From Streptomyces filamentosus (lineage in GTDB: Bacteria > Actinomycetota > Actinomycetes > Streptomycetales > Streptomycetaceae), in NCBI RefSeq assembly GCF_014654895.1, contig NZ_BNBE01000005.1:1-64000 (forward strand): a stretch of 64,000 nucleotides of DNA, given 5' to 3'. Made by a program: the position numbers and the translations under genes. The notes below the pieces were generated by a model. The model saw only the letters and a list, made by a program, of their open reading frames with translations, was not told the origin of the DNA and searched no databases. Positions 15,049 through 23,642 of this stretch are shown here, piece by piece. Every line of letters starts with the position of its first letter. Positions within the stretch are counted from its first letter, which is position 1.

Positions 15049-15669
15049 ATGGCCAAGTACATCGACGTGCACCCCGAGAACCCCCAGCCGCGCATCATCG
15101 ACGGCGTGGCCGACTCGCTCCGCAAGGGCGCCCTGGTCGCCTACCCCACCGACTCCTGCTACGCGCTGGGCAGCCGGATCGGCAACCACGAGGGGCTCAC
15201 CCGCATCCGGGAGATCCGCCGCCTCGACGACCGGCACCACTTCACCCTCATGTGCGCGGACTTCGCCCAGCTCGGCCAGCTCGTGCACATCGACAACCGG
15301 GTCTTCCGCGCCGTCAAGGCGGCCGTCCCCGGCGCGTACACCTTCATCCTGCCCGGCACCAAGGAGGTGCCCCGCCAGCTCCTCCACCCCAAGAAGAAGA
15401 CCGTCGGCGTCCGCATCCCCGACCACGTCGTCACCCAGGCGCTGCTCGCCTCGCTCGGCGAGCCCCTGCTCTCCAGCACCCTCCTGCTGCCCGGCGAGGA
15501 GGAGCCCCTCACCCAGGGCTGGGAGATCAAGGAGCGCCTGGACCACCAGGTCGACGCCGTCCTCGACTCCGGGGACTGCGGCACCGTCCCCACCACCGTC
15601 GTCGACTTCTCCGAGGGCGAGCCCGAGATCCTGCGCGTCGGCGCCGGGGACCCCGCCCGTTTCGAGTGA
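15049..15669 (+). CDS. Threonylcarbamoyl-AMP-synthase-family protein (Sua5/YciO/YrdC)
   Basis: A 206-residue protein matching the YciO branch: KGALVAYPTDSCYALGSR (KX-PTDT-type nucleotide pocket at about 28-45), then the RIREIRRLDDRHHFTLM basic segment, PGAYTFILPGTKEVPRQLLHP and GVRIPDH, all typical. It could make threonylcarbamoyl-AMP for the t6A modification of tRNA or act in a related step; YciO-type proteins are less well understood than YrdC. The size is normal. The gene starts 9 nt after the terminal repeat. Confidence 0.85.
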   Translation: MAKYIDVHPENPQPRIIDGVADSLRKGALVAYPTDSCYALGSRIGNHEGLTRIREIRRLDDRHHFTLMCADFAQLGQLVHIDNRVFRAVKAAVPGAYTFILPGTKEVPRQLLHPKKKTVGVRIPDHVVTQALLASLGEPLLSSTLLLPGEEEPLTQGWEIKERLDHQVDAVLDSGDCGTVPTTVVDFSEGEPEILRVGAGDPARFE

Positions 15670-15760
15670 CGTCCGGGCGGACGGCCTTCCCCCGCTCCGC
15701 CCCGCACCGTACGGTCGGCCGGTGAACCACCGTCCACCCCGACCCGGAGGAGGCCCGCGC

Positions 15761-16540
15761 GTGATCGTCATCGCCCACGTCAGCGACATCCACATCGACG
15801 GCGGGGAGCGCGCCACCGCGCGCACCCGTGCCGTCCTGCGCCACCTGGAGGAGCTGCCGTACGACCTCGCGGCCGTCCTCGTCTCCGGGGACGTCGCCGA
15901 CCACGGCGACCCCGCCGAGTACGCGCGGGCCAGGACGCTCCTCGCCGGCCGCCACCCGCTGGTGGTCTGCCCCGGCAACCACGACGACCGCGCGGCCTTC
16001 CGGGCCGGACTCGGACCGCTGCTCCACGAGGACGGCGACCCGGCCCCCACCGCCCCCGTCGACCAGGTGCTCCGCGGCGACGGCTTCGTCCTCGCCGTCT
16101 GCGACTCCTCGATCCCCGGCAAGCACGACGGGCGCCTGGAGGACGACACCCTGGAGCGGCTGGACCGCGTCCTCACCGACACCCCGCGCGACACGCCCGT
16201 CCTCGTCGCCTTCCACCACCCGCCGGTGCCGCTCCACACCCCGTACGTGGACGAGATCCGGCAGTTCGGCGAGGAGCGGCTCGCCGCGCTCGCCGACCGG
16301 CACCCGCACCTCACCGCCTTCCTCGCCGGCCACGCCCACACCGGGGCCGCCACCACCTTCGCCGGGCGCCCGCTGCTCGTCGCCCCCGGCACGGTCTCCA
16401 CGATCCGGCTGCCGTGGGAACCGGCGACCCCCGGCAGCCCGTACGTCCACCGGGACGCCCCGCCCGGGATCGCCTTCCACGTCCTCGGCGGCGACGGACG
16501 GCTCACCACCCACTACCGGACGGTCCCCGCCCCCGCCTGA
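15761..16540 (+). CDS. Icc/CpdA-type metallophosphoesterase
   Basis: A 259-residue protein from GTG 15761, preceded by GGAGGAGG at 8 nt. Calcineurin-like motifs are in order: SDIHIDG (residues 8-14; the usual DXH is D-I-H), GDVADHG, GNHDDR, then FHHPP and GHAHTGA. This is the cyclic-nucleotide phosphodiesterase type of the fold with two metal ions. An earlier in-frame ATG at 15722 is less well placed relative to a ribosome site. Neighbouring genes are unrelated repair genes. Confidence 0.85.
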   Translation: MIVIAHVSDIHIDGGERATARTRAVLRHLEELPYDLAAVLVSGDVADHGDPAEYARARTLLAGRHPLVVCPGNHDDRAAFRAGLGPLLHEDGDPAPTAPVDQVLRGDGFVLAVCDSSIPGKHDGRLEDDTLERLDRVLTDTPRDTPVLVAFHHPPVPLHTPYVDEIRQFGEERLAALADRHPHLTAFLAGHAHTGAATTFAGRPLLVAPGTVSTIRLPWEPATPGSPYVHRDAPPGIAFHVLGGDGRLTTHYRTVPAPA

Positions 16541-16610
16541 ACGTCCCCGCCCGCACGTCCATGTCGTTTTCCTGCCAGCCCATCGGCCGGACGTCTTCGA
16601 TCCTGGAACC

Positions 16611-18080
16611 ATGCACACCGATACCGAGCGCTGCGTGCGGGCCGTCCAGTCCAAGGACGCCCGCTTCGACGGCGTCTTCTTCACCGCCGTCCGCACCACC
16701 CGGATCTACTGCCGCCCCAGCTGCCCGGCCGTCCCGCCCAAGCCGGAGAACATGGACTTCCACCCCAGCGCCGCCTCCTGCCAGCGGGCCGGCTTCCGGG
16801 CCTGCAAGCGGTGCCGCCCCGACACCAGCCCCGGCTCCCCGGAGTGGAACGTGCGGGCCGACGCCGTCGCCCGCGCCGTCCGCCTCATCCAGGACGGGGT
16901 GGTCGACCGGGAGGGCGTCCCCGGGCTCGCCCGCCGCCTCGGCTGGTCCACCCGGCAGATCGAGCGCCAGCTCCTCGCCGAGCTGGGCGCGGGCCCGCTC
17001 GCCCTGGCCCGCGCCCAGCGCGCCCAGACCGCCCGCACCCTCGTCGAGACCACCGGCCTGCCCTTCGGCGACATCGCCTTCGCCGCCGGCTTCTCCTCGA
17101 TCCGCTCCTTCAACGACACGGTCCGCCAGGTCTTCGCGCTCACCCCCGGCGAACTGCGCGCCCGCGCCGCCGGGCCCGCCGCCCCCCACACCCCCGGCGT
17201 GATCTCCCTGCGGCTGCCCTTCCGGGCCCCGCTGGAACCCTCGAACCTCTTCGGCCACCTCGCCGCCACCGCCGTCCCCGGCGTCGAGGAGTGGCGCGAC
17301 GGCGCCTACCGGCGCACCCTCGCCCTCCCGTACGGGCACGGCATCGTCGCCCTCGCCCCGCGCCCCGACCACATCGCCTGCCGGCTCTCCCTCACCGACC
17401 TCCGCGACCTCACCCACGCCATCAGCCGCTGCCGCCGCCTCCTCGACCTCGACGCCGACCCCGTCGCCGTCGACGACCGGCTCCGCACCGACCCGCTGCT
17501 CGCGCCGCTCGTCGACAAGGCGCCCGGCCGACGGGTCCCCGGCACCGTCGACCCCGCCGAGTTCGCCGTCCGGGCCGTCCTCGGCCAGCAGGTCTCCACG
17601 GCCGCCGCCCGCACCCACGCCGCCCGGCTCGTCACCGCCCACGGCGTCCCCGTCGACGACCCCGAGGGCGGCCTCACCCACCTCTTCCCCACCTCCGAGG
17701 CGCTCGCCGGACTCGACCCCGAGACCCTCGCCCTGCCGCGCAGCCGCCGCGCCACCCTCCTCACCCTGGTCCGCGCCCTCGCCGGCGGCGACCTCGCCCT
17801 CGGCCCCGACACGGACCGCGCCGAGACCCGCGCCCGGCTGCTCGCCCTGCCCGGCTTCGGCCCCTGGACCACCGAACTCATCGCCATGCGCGCGCTCGGC
17901 GACCCCGACGCCTTCCTCCCCGGCGACCTCGGCGTCCGCCGCGCCGCCGAAACGCTCGGCCTGCCCGGCGCCCCCGGCGCGCTCACCCAACGCTCCGCGG
18001 TCTGGGCGCCCTGGCGGGCCTACGCCGTCCAGTACCTGTGGGCCACCGACAGCCACCCGATCAACCTCCTCCCCGTGTAA
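16611..18080 (+). CDS. alkA: AlkA 3-methyladenine glycosylase fused to Ada Zn and AraC domains
   Basis: A 489-residue fusion from ATG 16611. Residues 1-80 are the Ada N-terminal zinc domain (RIYCRPSCP, then RACKRC: four Cys that bind Zn, Cys sensor for methylphosphotriester). Residues 85-185 are the AraC-type HTH pair (LARRLGWSTRQIERQL, GDIAFAAGFSSIRSFND). Residues 195-310 form the AlkA N-domain and about 310-480 the HhH-GPD domain with LPGFGPWTTELIAMRAL and catalytic Asp in PGDLG. It therefore senses methylation damage, regulates transcription and excises 3-methyladenine. The ogt gene follows after 32 nt, forming an adaptive-response operon. Confidence 0.9.
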   Translation: MHTDTERCVRAVQSKDARFDGVFFTAVRTTRIYCRPSCPAVPPKPENMDFHPSAASCQRAGFRACKRCRPDTSPGSPEWNVRADAVARAVRLIQDGVVDREGVPGLARRLGWSTRQIERQLLAELGAGPLALARAQRAQTARTLVETTGLPFGDIAFAAGFSSIRSFNDTVRQVFALTPGELRARAAGPAAPHTPGVISLRLPFRAPLEPSNLFGHLAATAVPGVEEWRDGAYRRTLALPYGHGIVALAPRPDHIACRLSLTDLRDLTHAISRCRRLLDLDADPVAVDDRLRTDPLLAPLVDKAPGRRVPGTVDPAEFAVRAVLGQQVSTAAARTHAARLVTAHGVPVDDPEGGLTHLFPTSEALAGLDPETLALPRSRRATLLTLVRALAGGDLALGPDTDRAETRARLLALPGFGPWTTELIAMRALGDPDAFLPGDLGVRRAAETLGLPGAPGALTQRSAVWAPWRAYAVQYLWATDSHPINLLPV

Positions 18081-18112
18081 CCGCCCCACCGCGCAAGGAA
18101 GAGAGCTCCACC

Positions 18113-18631
18113 ATGCCCCGCACCACCACGACCCGCAGGGTCGTGCACACGGTCGTGGACAGCCCCTACGAGCCGCTGACCCTGGTGGCCGTCGACGGCG
18201 TCCTCAGCCGCCTCTACATGACCGAGCAGCGCCACCGCCCGCCGGAGGAGACCTTCGGCGAGCGCGACCACCGGCCCTTCGGCGAGGCGATCCGCCAGCT
18301 CGACGCCTACTTCGACGGCGAGCTCACCGAGTTCGACCTGCCGCTCCACCTGGAGGGCACCCCGTTCCAGCTGCGCGTCTGGGAACAGCTCCGGCGCATC
18401 CCGTACGGGGAGACCCGCACCTACGGCGAACTCGCCGAGGCCCTCGGCAGCCCCGGCGCCTCCCGCGCGGTCGGCCTCGCCAACGGCAAGAACCCGGTCG
18501 GCGTCATCGTCCCCTGCCACCGCGTCATCGGCTCCGGCGGCAGCCTCACCGGCTACGGCGGCGGCCTGGACCGCAAGCGCCGCCTGCTCGCCTTCGAGGC
18601 GGGCACCGGCGCCGACGACGCCCTGTTCTAG
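18113..18631 (+). CDS. ogt: Methylated-DNA--cysteine S-methyltransferase
   Basis: A 172-residue protein from ATG 18113 with AAGGAAGAG about 10 nt upstream. It carries the active-site motif PCHRVIGSGG (Cys at about 143) and the helix-turn-helix and Arg finger of the C-terminal domain (GTPFQLRVWEQLRRIPYGETRTYGELA). It transfers the methyl group from O6-methylguanine to its own Cys. It follows the Ada/AlkA fusion and its stop abuts the stop of the sirtuin gene with no intervening base. Confidence 0.9.
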   Translation: MPRTTTTRRVVHTVVDSPYEPLTLVAVDGVLSRLYMTEQRHRPPEETFGERDHRPFGEAIRQLDAYFDGELTEFDLPLHLEGTPFQLRVWEQLRRIPYGETRTYGELAEALGSPGASRAVGLANGKNPVGVIVPCHRVIGSGGSLTGYGGGLDRKRRLLAFEAGTGADDALF

Positions 18632-19348
18632 CTAGCGCAACCGCTCCAGGAGGGCCGGCAGCGCGGTGCCGATCGGTTCGCGCAGGACCTCGTCGGCCAG
18701 CGGGTCGTAGGGGGTGGGCTCGGCGTTCACGACGATCAGCCGGGCCCCGTGCTCGGCCGCGATCCCGGCCAGCGAGGCCGCCGGCTGGACCTGGAGGCTC
18801 GTCCCCACGGCCACGAACACCTCGGCGGCCTTGGCGATCGACATCGCGTTCCCCAGCACCACCGGGTCGAGCCGCTGCCCGAACATCACGGTCGCCGGCT
18901 TCAGGATCCCGCCGCAGGCCCGGCACGCCGGATCGGGGTCGCCGGCCTCCAGGCGCTCCAGCGCCTCCGCCATCGGCGAGCGGGCGTGACAGGCGGTGCA
19001 CACCACCGACCGGGCGGAGCCGTGGAGTTCGAGCACCTTCCGCCCGGGGAGCCCGGCGGCCTGGTGGAGGCCGTCCACGTTCTGCGTGATCACCCGCAGC
19101 GCGTGTCCGCTCCGGTCGAAGGCGGCGATCGCCCGGTGCGCCGCGTTCGGCTCGGCCGTGAGGACCGGGGCGTCCCGCCGCATCAGCCAGGAGCGGCGGC
19201 GGACCTCCGGGTCGGCCATGTACGGCCCGTAGGTGACGAGCCGTTCGGCCTCCGGGTCCTGTCGCCAGAGGCCCTGGGGGCCCCGGTAGTCGGGGATGCC
19301 CGAGTCGGTGGAGACGCCGGCACCGGTGAGGATCGCGACCATGGTCAT
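18632..19348 (-). CDS. cobB: NAD-dependent protein deacylase (sirtuin)
   Basis: A 238-residue Sir2 protein. The NAD loop is GAGVSTDSGIPDYRG (residues 8-22), the central motif TQNVDGLH, catalytic His in ELHGSA, and the zinc Cys pairs CTAC and CRAC. It removes acyl groups from lysines, e.g. acetyl-CoA synthetase. Two ATG codons (19348 and 19342) are possible starts. It is tail to tail with ogt, unrelated in function. Confidence 0.9.
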   Translation of the reverse strand: MTMVAILTGAGVSTDSGIPDYRGPQGLWRQDPEAERLVTYGPYMADPEVRRRSWLMRRDAPVLTAEPNAAHRAIAAFDRSGHALRVITQNVDGLHQAAGLPGRKVLELHGSARSVVCTACHARSPMAEALERLEAGDPDPACRACGGILKPATVMFGQRLDPVVLGNAMSIAKAAEVFVAVGTSLQVQPAASLAGIAAEHGARLIVVNAEPTPYDPLADEVLREPIGTALPALLERLR

Positions 19349-19413
19349 GACGGGGAGGGTAGGGACTCCGCATCCCCTCCCGCGAGCGGGTTTCCCGGTG
19401 TTAGGTTCCCCCC

Positions 19414-19617
19414 ATGGCCAAGGTGAACATCGCGCTCGACGCCGAACTCGTCGTGGAAGTCATGGTCCTGGCGGGCGTCGGGAGCCCGCAGGACGCCGTG
19501 GAGGCCGTCGTCCGCGACTACATCGCGCGCGGCCACCGCACGGAGGCCCGGACCGCCGACCGCGACGAGGCCCACCGCACCGGCACGCTGCTGCCGCCGG
19601 AACCCCCGCAGGGCTGA
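19414..19617 (+). CDS. VapB/DUF2191-like small antitoxin-type protein (no toxin next to it)
   Basis: A 67-residue protein. The start MAKVNIALDAELVVEVMVL and EAVVRDYIARG are typical of the VapB-like (DUF2191) ribbon-helix-helix antitoxin family, where the N-terminal strand pairs in a dimer to bind DNA. No PIN-domain VapC gene lies nearby: the next gene is a 58-aa membrane protein, then BCCT on the other strand. It may be a solitary regulator or a chromosomal remnant. Confidence 0.7.
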   Translation: MAKVNIALDAELVVEVMVLAGVGSPQDAVEAVVRDYIARGHRTEARTADRDEAHRTGTLLPPEPPQG

Positions 19618-19623
19618 GGCCCC

Positions 19624-19800
19624 GTGGAAGGGGAACCGGACGAGCGCGTCCGGAACCTGATCGGCTGCTGCTTCGGCGCAGTCGTCGTGGGCCTGCTGCT
19701 GACCGTCGCCGCGATGCTCCTGGTGTCCGCGGCGGTCACGGGCTTCTACCACCGGGACGGCGGAGGCGACACCAAACCCCTTCCCACCGAAAGCCGGTGA
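19624..19800 (+). CDS. 58-aa single-span membrane protein
   Basis: The frame starts at GTG 19624, 6 nt after the antitoxin-like gene. Residues about 12-42 are hydrophobic (LIGCCFGAVVVGLLLTVAAM continuing), a membrane span preceded by acidic residues and followed by a polar tail. The gene was not expected from size alone but its spacing and good codon pattern support it. No family is recognised. Being in one transcript with an antitoxin-like protein, it is worth asking whether it is a partner. Confidence 0.5.
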   Translation: MEGEPDERVRNLIGCCFGAVVVGLLLTVAAMLLVSAAVTGFYHRDGGGDTKPLPTESR

Positions 19801-19824
19801 CGCTACGTCAGGTCTCGGCGCGGC

Positions 19825-19853
19825 GGGTGGGGGCGGTGGCGCCGCCCCCACCC
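19825..19853. terminator. Bidirectional terminator
   Basis: A perfect 12-bp GC stem (19825-19836 and 19842-19853, 5-nt loop) lies between the convergent 58-aa gene and the BCCT gene. It probably terminates both. Confidence 0.6.
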
Positions 19854-19872
19854 ACCGGAAAGCGGCGCGCTC

Positions 19873-21579
19873 TCAGGCCCCGCCGCCGCGGGGCGGCTCG
19901 TCGCCCTCCGCGTCCGCGCGGGAGCGGGCCGCGCGGTGCAGCCGGTGGTGCCGGGAGCCGCCGCCCTGCTCGGTCATCGCCTCGCCGACCAGGGTCCGCA
20001 CCGCGTCCCGCAGCCCGTGCAGGGCGTGCTGCCGGGTCGGGCCCGCGCCCGGGTCCTCCCGCAGCTCCTTCAGCAGCGCCCAGCACAGCACCAGCATGAC
20101 CACCACGAACGGCAGCGCCACCAGGATCGTCGCCGTCTGGAGCGAGTCCAGGCCGCCCGCCACCAGCAGCACCGCCGCGACCGCCGCCATCAGCACGCCC
20201 CAGGTGACCACCAGCCACGTCGGCGGGTGCAGCGAGCCCCGGCTGGTCAGCGAGCCCATGACCAGGGAGGCCGAGTCGGCGCTGGTCACGAAGTACGTCA
20301 TCACGAGCAGCATCGCCAGGACCGAGGTGACCGTGCCCAGCGGCAGCGCCTCCAGCATCGCGAAGAGCGACGCCTCCGCCCCGTCCTCCACCGCCGTCGC
20401 CAGATCGGCCTCGCCCGTGGACTCCAGGCGGATCGCCGTGCCGCCCATCACGCAGAACCACACCACCGTGGCCCCCGACGGCACGAGCAGCACGCCCATC
20501 AGGAACTCCCGGATCGTCCGGCCCCGCGAGATCCGGGCGATGAAGGTGCCCACGAACGGCGCCCAGGACAGCCACCACGCCCAGTAGAAGATCGTCCAGG
20601 CGCCCAGCCAGTCGCGGTCGGTGAACGCGCCGGTGCGGCTCGCCATCGGCAGCAGCTGGTGCAGGTAGCCGCCGACCGAGGCCGGGATCGTGTCCAGGAC
20701 GTAGACGGTCGGGCCGAGCAGGAAGACGAAGAGCGCCAGCCCCGCGGCGAGCACGATGTTCAGCGTCGACAGCCACTTCACGCCCTTGTGCAGGCCGGAG
20801 AAGGCCGACAGGACGAAGGCCGCCGACAGCGCGGCGATGATGATCAGCTCGGTGGCGGTGGAGGTCTCCACGTCCAGCGTGAGGTTCAGCCCCTCCGCCA
20901 CCTGGAGCGCGCCCAGGCCCAGGCTGGTCGCCGTGCCGAAGACGGTCGCGAAGACCGCGAGCAGGTCGATCGCCCTGCCCTGCCAGGACGCGGCCCTGCG
21001 CTCCCCGAGGAGCGGCACGAAGGCGCTGCTCAGCCGGTTGCCGCGGCCCTTGCGGAAGCCCGCGTACGCGAGCGCGAGACCGGCGATGCCGTAGATCGCC
21101 CACGGGGTCAGCGTCCAGTGGAAGAAGGAGTACTCCATCGCCGTCCGGGCCGCCGCGCCCGTCCCCGCAGGACCGCCGCCCGGCGGCGGGTCGAGGAAGT
21201 GCTGGAGCGGTTCCCCGACCCCGTAGAACATCAGGCCGATGCCCATGCCGGCGCTGAACATCATCGCGATCCACGCCAGGTTCGTGAACTCCGGCTCGGA
21301 GTCGTCCGCGCCCAGCCGGATCCGGCCGAAGCGGCTCAGCGCGATCACCACGCACAGCACCAGGAAGGCGTCCGCGGCGACCACGAACAGCCACGCGAAG
21401 TTGTTCAGGACCCAGGAGAGGGCCGAGGAGGAGGCGCTGTCGAAGGAGTCCTTGCCGAGCGCCGCCCAGCCGACGACCGCGACGACCGCCGCCACGCCGA
21501 TCCCGATGACCGCGGTGTCGGGCGCGGGGCGTTCCGGTACGTGACCCGGGGACGGTCGTTCGTTCATATCCGTGCTCAT
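19873..21579 (-). CDS. BCCT-family betaine/choline/carnitine transporter
   Basis: A 568-residue protein from ATG 21579 with twelve hydrophobic segments. The BCCT signature is evident in the middle: WTIFYWAWWLSWAPFVGTFIARISRGRTIREF spans the substrate and sodium site, and MMFSAGMGIGLMFYGVGEP is the characteristic early motif. It imports trimethylammonium compounds (betaine, choline, carnitine) with Na, probably for osmoprotection. The C-terminal cytoplasmic tail is about 50 residues and charged, as in osmosensing members. It is divergent from glycerate kinase. Confidence 0.9.
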   Translation of the reverse strand: MSTDMNERPSPGHVPERPAPDTAVIGIGVAAVVAVVGWAALGKDSFDSASSSALSWVLNNFAWLFVVAADAFLVLCVVIALSRFGRIRLGADDSEPEFTNLAWIAMMFSAGMGIGLMFYGVGEPLQHFLDPPPGGGPAGTGAAARTAMEYSFFHWTLTPWAIYGIAGLALAYAGFRKGRGNRLSSAFVPLLGERRAASWQGRAIDLLAVFATVFGTATSLGLGALQVAEGLNLTLDVETSTATELIIIAALSAAFVLSAFSGLHKGVKWLSTLNIVLAAGLALFVFLLGPTVYVLDTIPASVGGYLHQLLPMASRTGAFTDRDWLGAWTIFYWAWWLSWAPFVGTFIARISRGRTIREFLMGVLLVPSGATVVWFCVMGGTAIRLESTGEADLATAVEDGAEASLFAMLEALPLGTVTSVLAMLLVMTYFVTSADSASLVMGSLTSRGSLHPPTWLVVTWGVLMAAVAAVLLVAGGLDSLQTATILVALPFVVVMLVLCWALLKELREDPGAGPTRQHALHGLRDAVRTLVGEAMTEQGGGSRHHRLHRAARSRADAEGDEPPRGGGA

Positions 21580-21691
21580 GTGAGCCCACTATGGTCTGAC
21601 ATTTCCCTTTATCAGGGGGTGGCACGCCGTCCGGCCGTACGGATAGGGTCGGCCCTGGCGCGACTGCCTGTTCGAAAGCAAGGGATGCAAG

Positions 21692-22843
21692 GTGACGGAC
21701 GGAGCAGCAACTCGGGTCGCTCACGTGCTCGTGGCGGCCGACAAGTTCAAGGGCTCGCTCACGGCCGTACAGGTCGCGGAGCGGGTGACGGCGGGACTCC
21801 GCAAGGTCGTCCCCGGCCTCTCGGTCGAGGCCCTGCCCGTCGCCGACGGCGGCGACGGCACGGTCGCGGCGGCCGTCGCGGCCGGATTCGAACGGCGCGA
21901 GGTACGGGTCACGGGGCCGGTCGGCGAGACGGTCACCGCCGCGTTCGCGCTGCGCGGCACCACCGCCGTCGTCGAGATGGCGGAGGCGTCCGGCCTCCAG
22001 CTCCTCCCGGCCGGCACGTTCGCGCCGCTGACCGCCACCACGTACGGCTCCGGCGAACTGCTGCGCGCCGCGCTCGACGCGGGCGCCACCACGCTCGTCT
22101 TCGGCGTCGGCGGCAGCGCCACCACCGACGGCGGCGCCGGCATGCTCGCCGCGCTCGGCGCCCGCTTCCTCGACGCCGCCGGCGAGCCCGTCGGACCCGG
22201 CGGCGCGGCCCTCGCGGCCCTGCACACCGCCGACCTCTCCGGCCTCGACCCGCGCTTCGCCGAGGTCGAGTTCATCCTCGCCAGTGACGTCGACAACCCG
22301 CTGACCGGCCCCAAGGGCGCGCCCGCCGTCTACGGCCCGCAGAAGGGCGCCACCCCCGAGGACGTCGAGACCCTCGACGCGGCCCTCGCCCACTACGCGC
22401 AGGTCCTGGAGAAGGCCATCGGCCCGAAGGCGGCCGAGCTCGCCGCCTCCCCGGGCGCCGGCGGCGCCGGCGGCATCGGCTACGGCGCCCTCCTCCTCGG
22501 CGCGGGCTTCCGCCCCGGCATCGAGCTGATGCTCGACGTCCTCGGCTTCGCCCCCGCCCTGGAGCGCGCCACCCTCGTCATCACCGGCGAGGGCTCCCTC
22601 GACGAGCAGACCCTCCACGGCAAGGCCCCGGCGGGCGTCGCCGCCGCGGCCCGCGCGGCCGGCAAGGACGTCGTCGCGGTCTGCGGCCGCCTCGCCCTCC
22701 CCCCGGAGACCCTCGGCGCGGCCGGCATCCGCCGCGCCTACCCCCTCTCCGCCCTGGAGCCCGACCCGGCCAGGTCCATCCCGAACGCGGGCCCCCTCCT
22801 GGAGGAAGTGGCCTCGCACATCGCGCGGGACTTCCTGGCGTAG
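21692..22843 (+). CDS. glxK: Glycerate kinase (GlxK/GK-I family)
   Basis: A 383-residue protein with a GTG start. The family signature is present: VLVAADKFKGSLTAVQVAE (residues 11-29), GGDGT, then GSGELLRAALDAGATTLVFGVGGSATTDGG and GEGSLDEQTLHGKAP near the end. It phosphorylates D-glycerate, feeding glyoxylate or serine-derived carbon into glycolysis. Glyoxylate made by the ethylmalonyl-CoA pathway could supply glycerate, but the genes are 12 kb apart, so this is only a hint. A strong hairpin follows. Confidence 0.9.
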   Translation: MTDGAATRVAHVLVAADKFKGSLTAVQVAERVTAGLRKVVPGLSVEALPVADGGDGTVAAAVAAGFERREVRVTGPVGETVTAAFALRGTTAVVEMAEASGLQLLPAGTFAPLTATTYGSGELLRAALDAGATTLVFGVGGSATTDGGAGMLAALGARFLDAAGEPVGPGGAALAALHTADLSGLDPRFAEVEFILASDVDNPLTGPKGAPAVYGPQKGATPEDVETLDAALAHYAQVLEKAIGPKAAELAASPGAGGAGGIGYGALLLGAGFRPGIELMLDVLGFAPALERATLVITGEGSLDEQTLHGKAPAGVAAAARAAGKDVVAVCGRLALPPETLGAAGIRRAYPLSALEPDPARSIPNAGPLLEEVASHIARDFLA

Positions 22844-22852
22844 TCCCCCCAC

Positions 22853-22878
22853 GGCCGGGCGTCCCGCGACGCCCGGCC
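22853..22878. terminator. Bidirectional terminator after glycerate kinase
   Basis: Perfect 11-bp arms (22853-22863 and 22868-22878) with a 4-nt loop lie 9 nt after the glxK stop and 10 nt before the end of the leftward gene. It should stop transcription from both sides. Confidence 0.65.
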
Positions 22879-22888
22879 CCGGCGGCCG

Positions 22889-23482
22889 TCAGCCCCCGTC
22901 GACCGTCCGGTCCGGAGCGCCGGTCGACGGGTCCAGCGTGATCCGCGTCGTACCGTCGCTGCCGGTGACCAGGAGCGCGTCCGGCCCGTCCCAGGCGACC
23001 GCGACGAAGCCCGAGCGCTCCCCGTACGCGGCCACCTCATGGCTGCGCGCGGTGAGACCCGACCCGGAGACCACCCTCACCCGCCACAGCGGGTCGATGA
23101 GCGCGGCACCCGTGTCCACCGTCACGTACCGCTCCACGCCTCCGGGCGCGGCCCAGCGCTCCGACTCCTCCCAGCCGGGGGAGAGGAAGTCCCCGAGGAC
23201 CACGCGCAGGAACACCAGCAGCACGGCCGCCGCCGCGCACACGACGACCAGCCCCTCGCGCACCCATCCCCGCCCGCCCGCCAGCCGGACGCCCACCGCG
23301 CACAGCACCGCCAGGGCGAGCCAGTACGGCCAAGGGGCCCCGAACACGGCCAGCAGGACCACCAGCCGCGTCGACTCCGCCACCAGGGACCCCAGTGCCT
23401 GGACCACCGGAGCCAGCAGCCCCACGCCGATCAGCACCCTCCCGAGGGTCGTCCGCCGTGGTGTCGTACGCGCGTTCGTCAT
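22889..23482 (-). CDS. Hypothetical membrane protein
   Basis: A 197-residue protein from ATG 23482; an upstream in-frame ATG at 23509 is less likely. Three or four hydrophobic segments occur in residues 15-110 (VLIGVGLLAPVVQAL, LVVLLAVFGAPWPYWLALAVLCAVGV, VVCAAAAVLLVFLRVVL), followed by a soluble C-terminal part of beta character with DPLWRVRVVSGSGL and a YGERSGFVAVAWDGPDALLV stretch that looks like a propeller blade. Function unknown. Confidence 0.65.
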   Translation of the reverse strand: MTNARTTPRRTTLGRVLIGVGLLAPVVQALGSLVAESTRLVVLLAVFGAPWPYWLALAVLCAVGVRLAGGRGWVREGLVVVCAAAAVLLVFLRVVLGDFLSPGWEESERWAAPGGVERYVTVDTGAALIDPLWRVRVVSGSGLTARSHEVAAYGERSGFVAVAWDGPDALLVTGSDGTTRITLDPSTGAPDRTVDGG

Positions 23483-23642
23483 GGTCACGGGGGAATCCTG
23501 CCAGGTCACCCGGGTGCGCGTACGTACTCGGCCGAGGAGGAGTCTCCGTCGACGTGACCACCACCCGGGCGGGCACGGGCGTCCTTCCCGGACCGGGCGG
23601 CTCCGGCGGGGCCGTGGACGGAGAAGGCCCGGACGCCACGCC

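Noticed and set aside
13486..16509. A leftward frame of about 1000 codons over the desaturase-like and YciO genes
   Set aside because: It is low-complexity (Gly/Ala/Arg/Val) translation of the strand opposite high-GC coding DNA, with no domain.
19808..22852. A leftward frame of about 1000 codons over BCCT and glycerate kinase
   Set aside because: It is a shadow frame in which codon positions are shifted; the real genes have family motifs.
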